From assembly GCF_028368855.1 (NCBI RefSeq), contig NZ_JAQNCY010000003.1, positions 186,001 through 250,000 on the forward strand: 64,000 nucleotides of DNA, read 5' to 3'. A model generated the notes under the pieces. The model worked only from the letters and a program-made list of their open reading frames with translations, was not told the DNA's origin and ran no database searches. The first letter of the stretch is position 1. The number at the start of each line of letters is the position of its first letter. The DNA is from Leisingera sp. SS27. Lineage in GTDB: Bacteria > Pseudomonadota > Alphaproteobacteria > Rhodobacterales > Rhodobacteraceae. A program made the position numbers and the translations under genes. Shown one piece after another: positions 31,206 through 39,469 of this stretch.

Positions 31206-31682
31206 CGCCACTGAAGTAAAATTAAGCGGCGCGTTATCTGACCGAGACATCGACGACCTGTCATCTGCGACGGTCGCCTTCCGCAGAAGACACGTTCCAT
31301 CTCGGACGCAATGTGCAAATAACAGTCATTTGAGAACTCGCAGCGAAAGTCTGAAAAGTCCCGCTCCTTGTGAGTTGCCCGTTCCAACCTCGCTGCGCGC
31401 TGCGTCAATGGCCGGTTTCATCGCCGCGTCACAGCGCCAGATTTGGAGCGCATGCAGCATTTATTCCGCTGCGAGCGCACGCAGCAAAAATTCACAATGA
31501 CCGGGTTGGGCTCGAACCTGACCTTTGCAGGTCTAGAAGTGCGCGGCACAACGGCGGTGCAGCCAGGCTTTGCCGCCTTTATATACGCCTTCACCGCACC
31601 ACTCCCTCCGCCCTTAACCCAATTCTCACCAAATTTTCCGAAATTACCCTGCAGGACGTTTACCCAAACAGCAGGATTCCCC
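31206..31682. other. Gene-free interval at the right end of the accessory island
   Basis: 477 bases without a supported gene. A small palindrome GACCTTTGCAGGTC (31520-31533) is the only clear structure. Composition shifts here from the moderate GC of the catabolic cluster to the high GC of the core. The ORF open through the second half is an upstream extension of the next gene and has no protein-like character before GTG 31683. Confidence 0.5.
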
Positions 31683-33272
31683 GTGACCGATTGGACCTCC
31701 GGCTATGTCGCCGGCATCGACTACACCTTCGACTTTCACCGCCAGCTGACCCCGGCTCTTCTGGGCTTCACCGCAACCGCGCAGGGGCTCCGGCACGGGC
31801 TGGACGGCAATAACCTCACCTATTGCGAGCTGGGCTGCGGCCAGGGCTTTTCCGCCAATCTGCTGGCGGCTGCCAATCCTCATATCGAATTCCATGCGAT
31901 GGATTTCAGCCCCTCGCATATCGCCGGTGCCCGCGATCTGGCGCAGGAGGCGGCGCTGGAGAATGTGCGGTTCCATGAGCGCAGTTTTGAGGATTTCGGC
32001 GACACTTCCGGCTTGCCCGCGTCCTTCGACGTCATCGCGCTGCACGGCGTCTACAGCTGGGTGTCTGAGGAGAACCGCCAGCACATCCTGCGCTTTATCG
32101 CGGACCGGCTGAAACCGGGCGGGCTGGTCTATGTCAGCTGCAACACCCAGCCCGGCTGGGCCGCCGCCATGCCACTGCGCCGGATTCTGATGGCCCGGGC
32201 AGAGCAGGGCAGGGGCACCCTGCCGGAACGCATCCAGGAAGCGATGGCGTTCGGCCGCCAGCTGGCGGGCACCGGCGGCGGTTATTTCGAACGGAACCCG
32301 GCAGTTGCTGCCCGCCTGGGTCATATGGCGTCGATGCCTGCGAACTACGTGGCGCATGAGTATTTCAACCAGGACTGGACGCCCTTCTTCTTCGAGGATC
32401 TGGCCGCCGAACTGGGTACCGCCAAACTCAGCTTTGCGGGGTCGGTCAGCCTGATGGACAATCTCGACTGTGTCCGCTTCACCCCGCAGCAGCGCGCCTT
32501 GCTGGACAGCGAAAGCGACCCGCTCCGGCGCGAAGGCCTGCGCGATGTGCTGCTGAACGAGCATTTCCGCACCGATGTTTTTGTGAAAGGCAGGCGGGCC
32601 CATACCCCGCGCGGCAGCATTGGCGCCTGGTTTGCCACCCCGCTGGCGCTGACCCTGCCTTACCACGGCGGGACGCTCAAATTCCACCACCGCGGCCAGG
32701 ATGTGCCGCTGGAGCGGGCGGACTACGCGCCTGTCCTGCAGGCGCTTGGTAACGGTCCGGCCACGGTGCGCGGCCTGCTGGATCAGGGCGCATTCGGCAC
32801 CATGGAGTGGGGCGCCATCACCCGGATGCTGACGGTGCTGGCCGGCGCCGGCCAGATCGCACCCGCCTTGCCGCTGGAGGGGCTGGAGAGCCGCACCGCC
32901 GCCTGCCGCGCCTTCAACCGCGCCGTCTGCAAACGTGCGGAAGACAGTGATGCCCTGCGCTATCTGGCTTCGCCGGTCACCGGCGGCGGGGTAGAGCTGG
33001 ACCGGTTCGAACAGCTGTTTCTCCTGGCCCGCAGCGAGGGGCTGGAAACGCCCGCCGAATGGGCGGATCTGGTCTGGCGGATTCTGGCGCCGCAGGGCCA
33101 GCGCCTGCAGCATGACGGAAGGGTGCTGGAGACGGAGGAGGAAAACCTGGCGCTGCTGCGCGCCCGCGCGGGCAATTTCGCCGCCCGCCGCCTGCCGTTT
33201 TGTGAAAGCCTTGGCTTAACGCTGGACGAGGGGCGCCGGATGCCGCGGCAGGCCCGGACCGCCGCGGCCTGA
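31683..33272 (+). CDS. Class I SAM methyltransferase with methyltransferase regulatory domain (PF10119-type)
   Basis: 529 aa from GTG 31683 (VTDWTSGYVAGIDYTFDFHRQ), six bases after CAGGA. The SAM-binding motif TYCELGCGQGFSANLLAA is near residues 46-63, and HAMDFSPSHI follows as motif II. The region around 230-310 matches the regulatory domain found in bacterial protein-lysine methyltransferases such as those acting on rickettsial outer-membrane proteins. The C-terminal 200 residues look helical with a winged-helix flavour. The natural substrate is unknown; a protein substrate is a reasonable guess. It is probably transcribed alone, followed by a GC-rich hairpin. Confidence 0.82.
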   Translation: MTDWTSGYVAGIDYTFDFHRQLTPALLGFTATAQGLRHGLDGNNLTYCELGCGQGFSANLLAAANPHIEFHAMDFSPSHIAGARDLAQEAALENVRFHERSFEDFGDTSGLPASFDVIALHGVYSWVSEENRQHILRFIADRLKPGGLVYVSCNTQPGWAAAMPLRRILMARAEQGRGTLPERIQEAMAFGRQLAGTGGGYFERNPAVAARLGHMASMPANYVAHEYFNQDWTPFFFEDLAAELGTAKLSFAGSVSLMDNLDCVRFTPQQRALLDSESDPLRREGLRDVLLNEHFRTDVFVKGRRAHTPRGSIGAWFATPLALTLPYHGGTLKFHHRGQDVPLERADYAPVLQALGNGPATVRGLLDQGAFGTMEWGAITRMLTVLAGAGQIAPALPLEGLESRTAACRAFNRAVCKRAEDSDALRYLASPVTGGGVELDRFEQLFLLARSEGLETPAEWADLVWRILAPQGQRLQHDGRVLETEEENLALLRARAGNFAARRLPFCESLGLTLDEGRRMPRQARTAAA

Positions 33273-33285
33273 CACGCGGAACTGC

Positions 33286-33315
33286 CGGGGCGGAAAAACT
33301 TCCTCCACCGCCCCG
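33286..33315 (+). terminator. Hairpin after the methyltransferase gene
   Basis: CGGGGCGG (33286-33293) pairs with CCGCCCCG (33308-33315) around a 14-base loop. It lies 13 bases after the stop. The following bases are only mildly T-rich, so termination is plausible but unproven. Confidence 0.4.
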
Positions 33316-33387
33316 CATTAGCATTTCGGAAAGCACCGGCCAGTAAACCGGAACCCGCACGAGACAACCACTGACAGGAACTGATAC

Positions 33388-34611
33388 GTGTCCTTTGAAG
33401 ACCGCGCGCTGGCTGCTCAATCCACAGGCCGGGAATCTCCCTTTGCCCTTGATGAAGTGTTCTTTTCCCGCACCGATCCCCGCGGTGTGATTCAGGCAGG
33501 CAATGCCGTCTTCAGCCGGGTTGCCAAGTACCCGATGGAGGAGCTTCTGGGCGCGCCGCACAAGGTGATCCGCCACCCCGACATGCCACGCGCCGTGTTC
33601 CAGCTGCTGTGGGACACCATCAAAAACGGCGAAACCGTCGGCGCTTATGTCAAGAACCGGGCCCGCGACGGCAGCTTCTACTGGGTGTTTGCCGTGATCA
33701 CGCCTTGCGACGGCGGCTTTCTTTCAGCCCGGATCAAACCGACCAGCCCGCTGCTCAAGACAGTGCAGCAGGAATACAGCGCCCTGCGCCAGATCGAACA
33801 GACCGAAGGGCTGAGCCCGCAGGAAGGCGCCGCCCGGCTGCTGGCCCGGCTGCGCGAATTGGGCTTTGCTGCCTACAGCGATTTTACCGGCCACGCCCTG
33901 GCAGAGGAATTGCTGGCCCGTGATGCGGGCCTGAAACGCCCGCCCTGCGACCGTCTGGCGGAACGGCGGGCAATGCACGCCACCGCCGGCCAGCTGTTTG
34001 AGGAGACAGAGGCACTGGTGCAGGAGTTCGAATCCATGCGCACCATTCCTCACAACCTGCGGGTCATTGCCTCGCGGATCGAACCGGCCGGCGGCCCGGT
34101 GACGGTGCTGTCCCAGAACTACAGCGCCATGTCGCGCGAGATGTCGAACTGGTTCGAGGCCCACGTCTGGGGCAAGGACAGCAACTTCCGCGCCATCAAG
34201 GGCACTGTGACCGCCGCCATCTTCGTCGAAGGCCTGGCCCGGATCCTGACTGAATGCGGCCATCAGCTGGAGCAGGAAGGCGCAACTGCAGCCGTCGACA
34301 TCCCCCGCGAGCAGGGCATTCTGAGTGACCTGACGGAAATCCAGTTCAGCAAGGCCCGCGCCAGCCTGATGACCGTTCGGTTTGAGGCCGACCGCATCCA
34401 GAAAGCCTGCCAGACCCTGCACCGGCATTTCATGGCGCTGACCACCACCCGGGTGCTGTGCAAGATCGAATGCGCCCGGTTGGGCAACGTCGGGGAATCG
34501 CTGAACTCCATTATTGATGAGCTCGGCGTGTTCCAGGATAAGATTTCCGCCCGGCTCGAACGCATTTCAGACCTCAGCACTGCCCTCGCCAGCGACGAGG
34601 CCTGCGCCTAG
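33388..34611 (+). CDS. Aer-type PAS domain protein without a recognisable output domain
   Basis: 407 aa from GTG 33388, seven bases after CAGGAA. Residues about 20-120 form a PAS domain very close to that of the redox/aerotaxis receptor Aer: FFSRTDPRGVIQAGNAVF, LLGAPHKVIRHPDMPRAVF, then VKNRARDGSFYWVFAVITP. The remaining 280 residues look helical and soluble; I see no transmembrane segment, HAMP domain or methyl-accepting hairpin. It may sense redox via a flavin and signal through protein contacts. Its stop shares the CTAG palindrome with the stop of the convergent glxA-like gene. Confidence 0.8.
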   Translation: MSFEDRALAAQSTGRESPFALDEVFFSRTDPRGVIQAGNAVFSRVAKYPMEELLGAPHKVIRHPDMPRAVFQLLWDTIKNGETVGAYVKNRARDGSFYWVFAVITPCDGGFLSARIKPTSPLLKTVQQEYSALRQIEQTEGLSPQEGAARLLARLRELGFAAYSDFTGHALAEELLARDAGLKRPPCDRLAERRAMHATAGQLFEETEALVQEFESMRTIPHNLRVIASRIEPAGGPVTVLSQNYSAMSREMSNWFEAHVWGKDSNFRAIKGTVTAAIFVEGLARILTECGHQLEQEGATAAVDIPREQGILSDLTEIQFSKARASLMTVRFEADRIQKACQTLHRHFMALTTTRVLCKIECARLGNVGESLNSIIDELGVFQDKISARLERISDLSTALASDEACA

Positions 34612-35624
34612 GCCTTCGTCTCCGCCCAGCTCTTGCGGAAGGACGCGGGCGATTGCCCGTATCGCTTCTTGAAACGGATCGACAGCTGGGTGGCGCTGCT
34701 GAAGCCGGTTGCGGCAGATATCTCCGCCACAGTCATGTTGGTTTCATTCAACAGCGCCAGCGCCCGGCCCACCCGCAGGTCGATATAGAACTGCACCGGC
34801 GAGGTGCCGACATAGCGCTGGAACAGCCGCTCCAGCTGGCGGCGCGAGATCTGCGCGTGCTCGGCCACCACGCCCACCTCCACCGGCTCCTCGATGGTCT
34901 CATGCATGAACTGCATGGCGTTGATCAGGTGCTGGTTACGGCTGCTGAGCGCCACGGAATAGGCTGATTTCTGCAGCGCCTCGCGGTTGTTGGAACGGAA
35001 GTGGATGCACATGTCCGACACAATCACCGCCAGATCCTTGCCGTGGTCGGTCTCGATCATTTCCAGCATCATGTCGGTGGCCGCATTGCCGCCGCCGCAG
35101 GTCATCAGCCCCTTGTCGATCTCATAGAGGTTTGAGGTCGGCTCCAGCCCGGGGAAATACTCCGAGAACGATGGCTGGTTCTCCCAATGCAGGGTAAAGC
35201 GCTGGCCCTGAAGCAGCCCCGCCTGCGCCAGGGCAAAGGCGCCGGTGCAAATGCCGCCGAACCGGCTGCCGTGGGCATTCTGGCGCCGGATCCAGGACAG
35301 CACCTTGGGGCTGGCGCTGTCCGATGGCTCGATGCCCGCGCAGACAAAACCGAAGCTGCCCCGCGGCAGGTCTTCCAGCGTCATGTCAGTGTTGATGCCG
35401 ATCCCATTGGAGCAGGGCACCGGCGCACCGTCCTCGCTCAGCAGGAACCAGCGGTACAGCTCCTTGCCGGTCACCTGGTTGGCGATCCGCAAGGGCTCCA
35501 CTGCGGCGCTGAAGGCCAGCATGGTCAGCTTCGGCAGAAGCACAAAATAGATGTCTTTGGGCGGCCCGTCGTAATCGACCCGGAAACTGGCCGCACCCTT
35601 CGGGACAAAGCTGCGGAATGTCAT
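34608..35624 (-). CDS. GlxA family transcriptional regulator (DJ-1/PfpI-like plus AraC-type HTH)
   Basis: 338 aa. Residues about 25-195 form a DJ-1/PfpI-like domain (DIYFVLLPKLTMLAFSAAVEPLRIANQ, then GGICTGAFALAQAGLL with the conserved Cys). Residues about 230-335 form an AraC-type double helix-turn-helix (ISRRQLERLFQRYVGTSP, then ISAATGFSSATQLSIRFKKRYGQSP). The architecture matches GlxA/GbdR/ArgR-type activators, many of which control catabolism of betaines or amino acids. The effector is not predictable here. It lies downstream of nhaC on the same strand but is separated from it by a strong hairpin. Confidence 0.87.
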   Translation of the reverse strand: MTFRSFVPKGAASFRVDYDGPPKDIYFVLLPKLTMLAFSAAVEPLRIANQVTGKELYRWFLLSEDGAPVPCSNGIGINTDMTLEDLPRGSFGFVCAGIEPSDSASPKVLSWIRRQNAHGSRFGGICTGAFALAQAGLLQGQRFTLHWENQPSFSEYFPGLEPTSNLYEIDKGLMTCGGGNAATDMMLEMIETDHGKDLAVIVSDMCIHFRSNNREALQKSAYSVALSSRNQHLINAMQFMHETIEEPVEVGVVAEHAQISRRQLERLFQRYVGTSPVQFYIDLRVGRALALLNETNMTVAEISAATGFSSATQLSIRFKKRYGQSPASFRKSWAETKA

Positions 35625-35660
35625 ATCGCTAACCTAACAGATGGGACGTTCACAGTGAAA

Positions 35661-35690
35661 CGCGCGCCGGAGGGGAGGCTCCGGCGCGCG
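35661..35690 (-). terminator. Strong GC-rich hairpin after nhaC
   Basis: CGCGCGCCGGAG (35661-35672) and CTCCGGCGCGCG (35679-35690) are a perfect 12-bp stem with a 6-base loop. Read on the minus strand it ends in TTTCAC. It lies ten bases past the nhaC stop, so it is a likely terminator separating nhaC from the glxA-like gene. Confidence 0.65.
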
Positions 35691-35700
35691 CGGGGAAGGA

Positions 35701-37173
35701 TCAGGCGGTCAGTTCCTGCACCGGCTCGCCGCTGTCCTCCCAGGCCGCGATCTCATCGTCGCTTGCCTTGGGCGAGAACAGCCCGGTCATCGCGTAGAAG
35801 ATACCGATGAGCGGCGACAGCCAGCAGGCAAAAGCCAGCGGGATGTACAGCAGGTTCTCAAAGTTGCCGTCGGCAATCCCCAGCGCCAGCGCCGAGATCA
35901 CAAAGGCGCCGCCCGCGTTCCAGGGGATCAGCGGTGACACCAGCGTGCCGCCTTCCTCGATGGCGCGCGACAGGTTCAGCGGCGAATACTTCATGCCGCG
36001 ATACACAGGCGCATACATCCGCCCCGGCAGGGCAATCGACAGATAGGGGTCGCCTGCGACGGTGTTGGTCGCCACCGAGGTCAGAATGGCCGACGTCTGG
36101 ATACCGGCAAAGCTCTTCACCCGGGCGATGATCACCTCGATGATCGCCTGCAGGCAACCGGTGCGCTCCAGCGCACCGCCGAACCCCAGCGCCAGCAGCA
36201 CCAGCGAGATCGTCCACATCATCGACTGGATGCCGCCGCGGTTCAGCAGCGGGTCGATTTCCGCCACGCCGGTGTCGATGGAATACCCGCTGTTGGCAAA
36301 GGTGAAGGTCTCATGCAGGCCCGCGCCCTGGCAGGCCATCGCCATGATGCCGCCGACAACAGCACCGGCAAACAGCGACGGGATCGGCGGCTGCTTCTTC
36401 ACCGCCAGCACGATCACCAGCAGGGCGGGCAGCAGCATCAGCGGCGAAATCCAGAACGCCTCGTCCAGCGCCGCGGTGATCGCATCGATCCGCTCGAACG
36501 ACACTTGCGAGGTGTCGATCAGGGTGAACCCGACAACCAGATAGATCCCGAGCGCAATCAGCATCGACGGCACGGTGGTCGGCAGCATGTTGCGGATGTG
36601 GTCGAACAGGTTGGTGCCGGTGACGGCAGGGGCCAGGTTGGTGGTGTCCGACAGGGGCGAGATCTTGTCGCCGAAGAAGGCGCCCGAAACCACCGCGCCG
36701 GCGGTCCAGTACATCGGAATGCCAAAGCCCGCGCCGATTCCCATCAGCGCCAGGCCGACGGTGCCCACGGTGCCCCAGGAGGTGCCCAGCGACACGGACA
36801 CGATGGAGCACAGCACCATGCCCGCAGCCAGGAACAGCTCCGGCGACAGGATTTTCAGGCCGTAATAGATCAGCGTCGGCACGGTGCCGCTGGCAATCCA
36901 GATGCCGACGATCATGCCGACGGTGATCAGGATCGACACCGACGGCAGCGAGATGTTGATGACGTGGAACACGCCCTCTTCGATATTGTCCCACTTGTGG
37001 CCCAGCTTCAGGCCGACCAGCGCGGTGATGGCAATGCCGATCGCCAGCGGGATATGCGGGGTGAAATCCCCGAAATAGAACAGCTGGATGCCCAGCACCA
37101 AGAGGGTCAGCAGGATCGGCAGCAGCGCCAGTCCCAGACCGGGTTTTGCGGTATTCGGATCAGATGGTGACAC
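35701..37173 (-). CDS. nhaC: Na+/H+ antiporter, NhaC family
   Basis: 490 aa from GTG 37173 (VSPSDPNTAKPGLGLALLP), with GGGAGGAG seven bases upstream; the longer frame to 37287 begins with implausible residues. About 11-12 hydrophobic segments are visible. Conserved NhaC stretches include GTSWGTVGTVGLALMGIG, GAFFGDKISPLSDTTNLAPA and LSRAIEEGGTLVSPLIPWNAGG. NhaC antiporters extrude Na+ in exchange for protons at the cytoplasmic membrane; some relatives exchange organic acids such as malate/lactate. In a marine bacterium, Na+ export is the simplest role. Confidence 0.9.
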   Translation of the reverse strand: MSPSDPNTAKPGLGLALLPILLTLLVLGIQLFYFGDFTPHIPLAIGIAITALVGLKLGHKWDNIEEGVFHVINISLPSVSILITVGMIVGIWIASGTVPTLIYYGLKILSPELFLAAGMVLCSIVSVSLGTSWGTVGTVGLALMGIGAGFGIPMYWTAGAVVSGAFFGDKISPLSDTTNLAPAVTGTNLFDHIRNMLPTTVPSMLIALGIYLVVGFTLIDTSQVSFERIDAITAALDEAFWISPLMLLPALLVIVLAVKKQPPIPSLFAGAVVGGIMAMACQGAGLHETFTFANSGYSIDTGVAEIDPLLNRGGIQSMMWTISLVLLALGFGGALERTGCLQAIIEVIIARVKSFAGIQTSAILTSVATNTVAGDPYLSIALPGRMYAPVYRGMKYSPLNLSRAIEEGGTLVSPLIPWNAGGAFVISALALGIADGNFENLLYIPLAFACWLSPLIGIFYAMTGLFSPKASDDEIAAWEDSGEPVQELTA

Positions 37174-37507
37174 GGGGTTTCTCCTCCCTTGGGTCAAAAC
37201 GCCTTGTTTGGCGGATGCGGATACACACCAGAGATCGCCGCCGCGGACTCGATGCCAGCGCGCCGGAATCCACAGGTATTGCGACATCCGGGGAGAACGG
37301 CCCGTTTCGGGGAGGTGTGGACGGTTGAGGGGAAATTTCCCTCGCCCGGGTCGTTTCTGCCCGTGCCGCTAAGGGAAACGCAGCTGCAGCACTGCCGTCC
37401 TCCGCCGTGCGCGAAAGGCCACATATTCGGCCGCATTTCGGCTGCTTTCTGGATTATCCCGCTGTATGAATTACTCTGAGAAGTGGGCTAACTGCTTGGG
37501 AACCGGA
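37174..37507. other. Divergent intergenic region between nhaC and the lectin gene
   Basis: 334 bases with no supported gene. It should hold promoters for both flanking genes. I see no strong inverted repeat or consensus promoter. The in-frame ATG at 37466 upstream of the lectin start is discounted because family members begin at MKRL. Confidence 0.4.
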
Positions 37508-37858
37508 ATGAAAAGGCTGCGCAACCCCCGGACCGGGGTCGAACAGGGCGATGTCACCGTCTTCTCGGATTTCGAGAAGGGCGGCGAGATGTGGACCGGC
37601 ACCGGGCCGCGGATCCGGCGCCAGCCGGTTGCTTTCAGCACGCCCTATGCCAGCCCGCCGGCGGTGCATGTGTCGGTGTCGCTCTGGGATATGGCCACCA
37701 CCGCTCCGATCCGCGCGGAACTGGTGGCGGAAAATATCACCTGCGAAGGATTCGAGATCGTCTTCCGCACCTGGGCCGACAGCCGTGCTGCCCGCCTGCG
37801 CGCGTCCTGGATGGCCATCGGCGAACTGCCTCATGCCGATGACTGGGACGTGGACTAG
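37508..37858 (+). CDS. H-type lectin domain protein
   Basis: 116 aa from ATG 37508 (MKRLRNPRTGVEQGD). The H-type lectin pattern is clear: FSDFEKGGEMWTGTGPR near residues 20-36, FSTPYASPPAVHVSVSLWD near 44-62, and FEIVFRTWADSRAARLRASWMAIG near 82-105. H-type lectins bind N-acetylgalactosamine or related sugars in eukaryotes; bacterial copies are poorly studied. There is no signal peptide, so export, if any, would be non-classical. It is convergent with the next gene, two bases apart. Confidence 0.85.
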   Translation: MKRLRNPRTGVEQGDVTVFSDFEKGGEMWTGTGPRIRRQPVAFSTPYASPPAVHVSVSLWDMATTAPIRAELVAENITCEGFEIVFRTWADSRAARLRASWMAIGELPHADDWDVD

Positions 37859-37860
37859 GC

Positions 37861-38883
37861 TCAGGTCAGCTTCGACAGCACGCTCAGGATTTCCTTGCCG
37901 CCATCGGTCAGGTCGCGCGCGTCGCGCAGCGACTTGGCGCTGCCGGTTGCAACCGTGCCCAGGGCCTGCACCATTGCCTTGTGATCTTCGGCCATCCGTG
38001 TCAGTGCAGCCCGCATGGCGGCGCTGTCCGGCCAGGTCTTGACCAGCGCCTGCACCCTGGCGGCATTGGCATCCAGCTGTTTCTGCAGCCCGGCCGCCTC
38101 CTTGCCGCCGCTGTCCTCGACCAGCTTCAGCGCCCGCTTCAGGCCGCGCTGCTCCGCAGCCAGCTGCGCTACCGCCATCTCCGAAGACGCCCGGTGCGCC
38201 TCCATCGCTTTGATCCGCTTTGCCACGCCCTTCAGCGCATCCGCCACCGCCGCCAGATCGCGCTTGGCCGCCCCCAGTTCGGTGTCATAGTCATTCAGCG
38301 CTTTCGACAGGTCCTCCTTCATCTTCATGCTGGCGCTGGCCCCTTTCAGCGCCGCCGAAGCTACCCCCGCCACATTGCCCGTGACCGCCGACGCCACCGC
38401 CGAGGCGATTGCCAGCACCGGCACCGCCGTCACCCGGCCGACCGTCTTGATCTTCTGCTTCTGCAGGTCCTTCAGCTCTGGCTCGCGGGCTTTCTTGACA
38501 ACTTCCACCAGCACCTGATCGGCCATTTTCGGCGCCACCCGCTGGCTCCAGTTCTCCCACAGCGCCTTGATGTTCTTTTCCTCGTCCTGCAGGAATTTCG
38601 AGGCCCTGGCGCTGTCCATCCCGTCCTTCTCTATCACCGCACCCAGTGCTGCGATGTCGCTGTTCAGCTGCTTCAGAAACCCGGCTGAGCGTGCCTTGAC
38701 CAGCGCATTGAAGGCCTTGTCCATTCCGTCCCGGAGCGTCTTGGCTGCGGGTTTTGACGGGGCGGTCCCCAGATCCATCTCAATTCTGCAGGCCATCTCG
38801 ACAGGCTTCAGAAACTTGTGCCCCTTGGGCGCCTCTGACATTTCACAGACAAGCATCTTGCGGGAAATCGAAACCGTGAACAT
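37861..38883 (-). CDS. Helical protein with central hydrophobic segment, unknown function
   Basis: 340 aa from ATG 38883; AAGGAAGG lies seven bases before it, which rules out the ATG at 38904. Apart from a short N-terminal beta-like region (1-45), the protein is predicted by eye as long Ala/Lys/Glu/Leu-rich helices (45-148 and 185-335). These flank one strongly hydrophobic, Ala/Val/Gly-rich stretch near residues 149-180. It has no signal peptide. Two long helical arms around a hydrophobic head resemble alpha-pore-forming toxins, but the similarity is architectural only and I recognise no family. It is convergent with an H-type lectin gene. Confidence 0.6.
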   Translation of the reverse strand: MFTVSISRKMLVCEMSEAPKGHKFLKPVEMACRIEMDLGTAPSKPAAKTLRDGMDKAFNALVKARSAGFLKQLNSDIAALGAVIEKDGMDSARASKFLQDEEKNIKALWENWSQRVAPKMADQVLVEVVKKAREPELKDLQKQKIKTVGRVTAVPVLAIASAVASAVTGNVAGVASAALKGASASMKMKEDLSKALNDYDTELGAAKRDLAAVADALKGVAKRIKAMEAHRASSEMAVAQLAAEQRGLKRALKLVEDSGGKEAAGLQKQLDANAARVQALVKTWPDSAAMRAALTRMAEDHKAMVQALGTVATGSAKSLRDARDLTDGGKEILSVLSKLT

Positions 38884-38986
38884 GTAAAACCCTTCCTTGG
38901 TCATGACAGGAAACTGACGGCACGGGAGACAGACTACCTTGGCATGACGGTCAAACCAGTCTTGAATTCCGCTATCGGCGCAGGAG

Positions 38987-39400
38987 TCAGCGCAGGGCCC
39001 GCGTCTTGCCTGCCCGGGATCCCGCCCGCAGAAGCCTTTGAAACTTGGGGCACTCCAGATGGCTGGGCGCTGGACAGTCCGCCACGTGGCGCAGTGCGGT
39101 CTTCAGCACGGTCAGCTCGCGGATCTGTGCTTCCAGCGCATCGGCGCGCGCGTGCAGCTGGTCCCGCGGCAGATCGGGCTGGCCGTCCTTGCCGAACATG
39201 CCCGCGACCTCCTGCAGCGAAAATCCCGCCGCCTTGCCCAGGGTGATCAGCGACAGCTGCAGCAGGACCTCCGGCCCGAACTGCCGCCTGAGCCCCTTGC
39301 GCGCCGCCGAAGCGATCAGCCCCAGATCCTCGTAATACCGCAGCGCAGAGGGTGCCACGCCAGAGCGTTCCGCGACCTCGCCAATATCCAGAAGTTTCAT
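38987..39400 (-). CDS. MerR family transcriptional regulator
   Basis: 137 aa from ATG 39400 (MKLLDIGEVAERSGVAPSALRYYEDLGLI), the canonical MerR winged-helix start; the longer frame to 39457 overlaps the divergent promoter. A dimerisation helix follows (residues about 75-110). Near residue 118 a CPAPSHLECP segment places two cysteines eight residues apart, which may bind a metal or respond to redox. It is divergent from an MFS transporter gene across 69 bases, so it probably controls that gene and itself. Confidence 0.88.
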   Translation of the reverse strand: MKLLDIGEVAERSGVAPSALRYYEDLGLIASAARKGLRRQFGPEVLLQLSLITLGKAAGFSLQEVAGMFGKDGQPDLPRDQLHARADALEAQIRELTVLKTALRHVADCPAPSHLECPKFQRLLRAGSRAGKTRALR

Positions 39401-39402
39401 CC

Positions 39403-39433
39403 TTGACCTCAAGCTGGCTTCAATTGGCAGGCT
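39403..39433 (+). promoter_or_regulatory. MerR-type promoter with long spacer upstream of the MFS gene
   Basis: TTGACC (39403-39408) and CAGGCT (39428-39433) are 19 bases apart, the spacing typical of MerR-controlled promoters. The spacer holds a partial dyad: CCTCAAG (39407-39413), CTGG, CTTCAAT (39418-39424), resembling a SoxR-type box in its left half. Confidence 0.45.
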
Positions 39434-39469
39434 GCCAGCCTTGAACGGACAGGACAAGGAAAATCCCCG

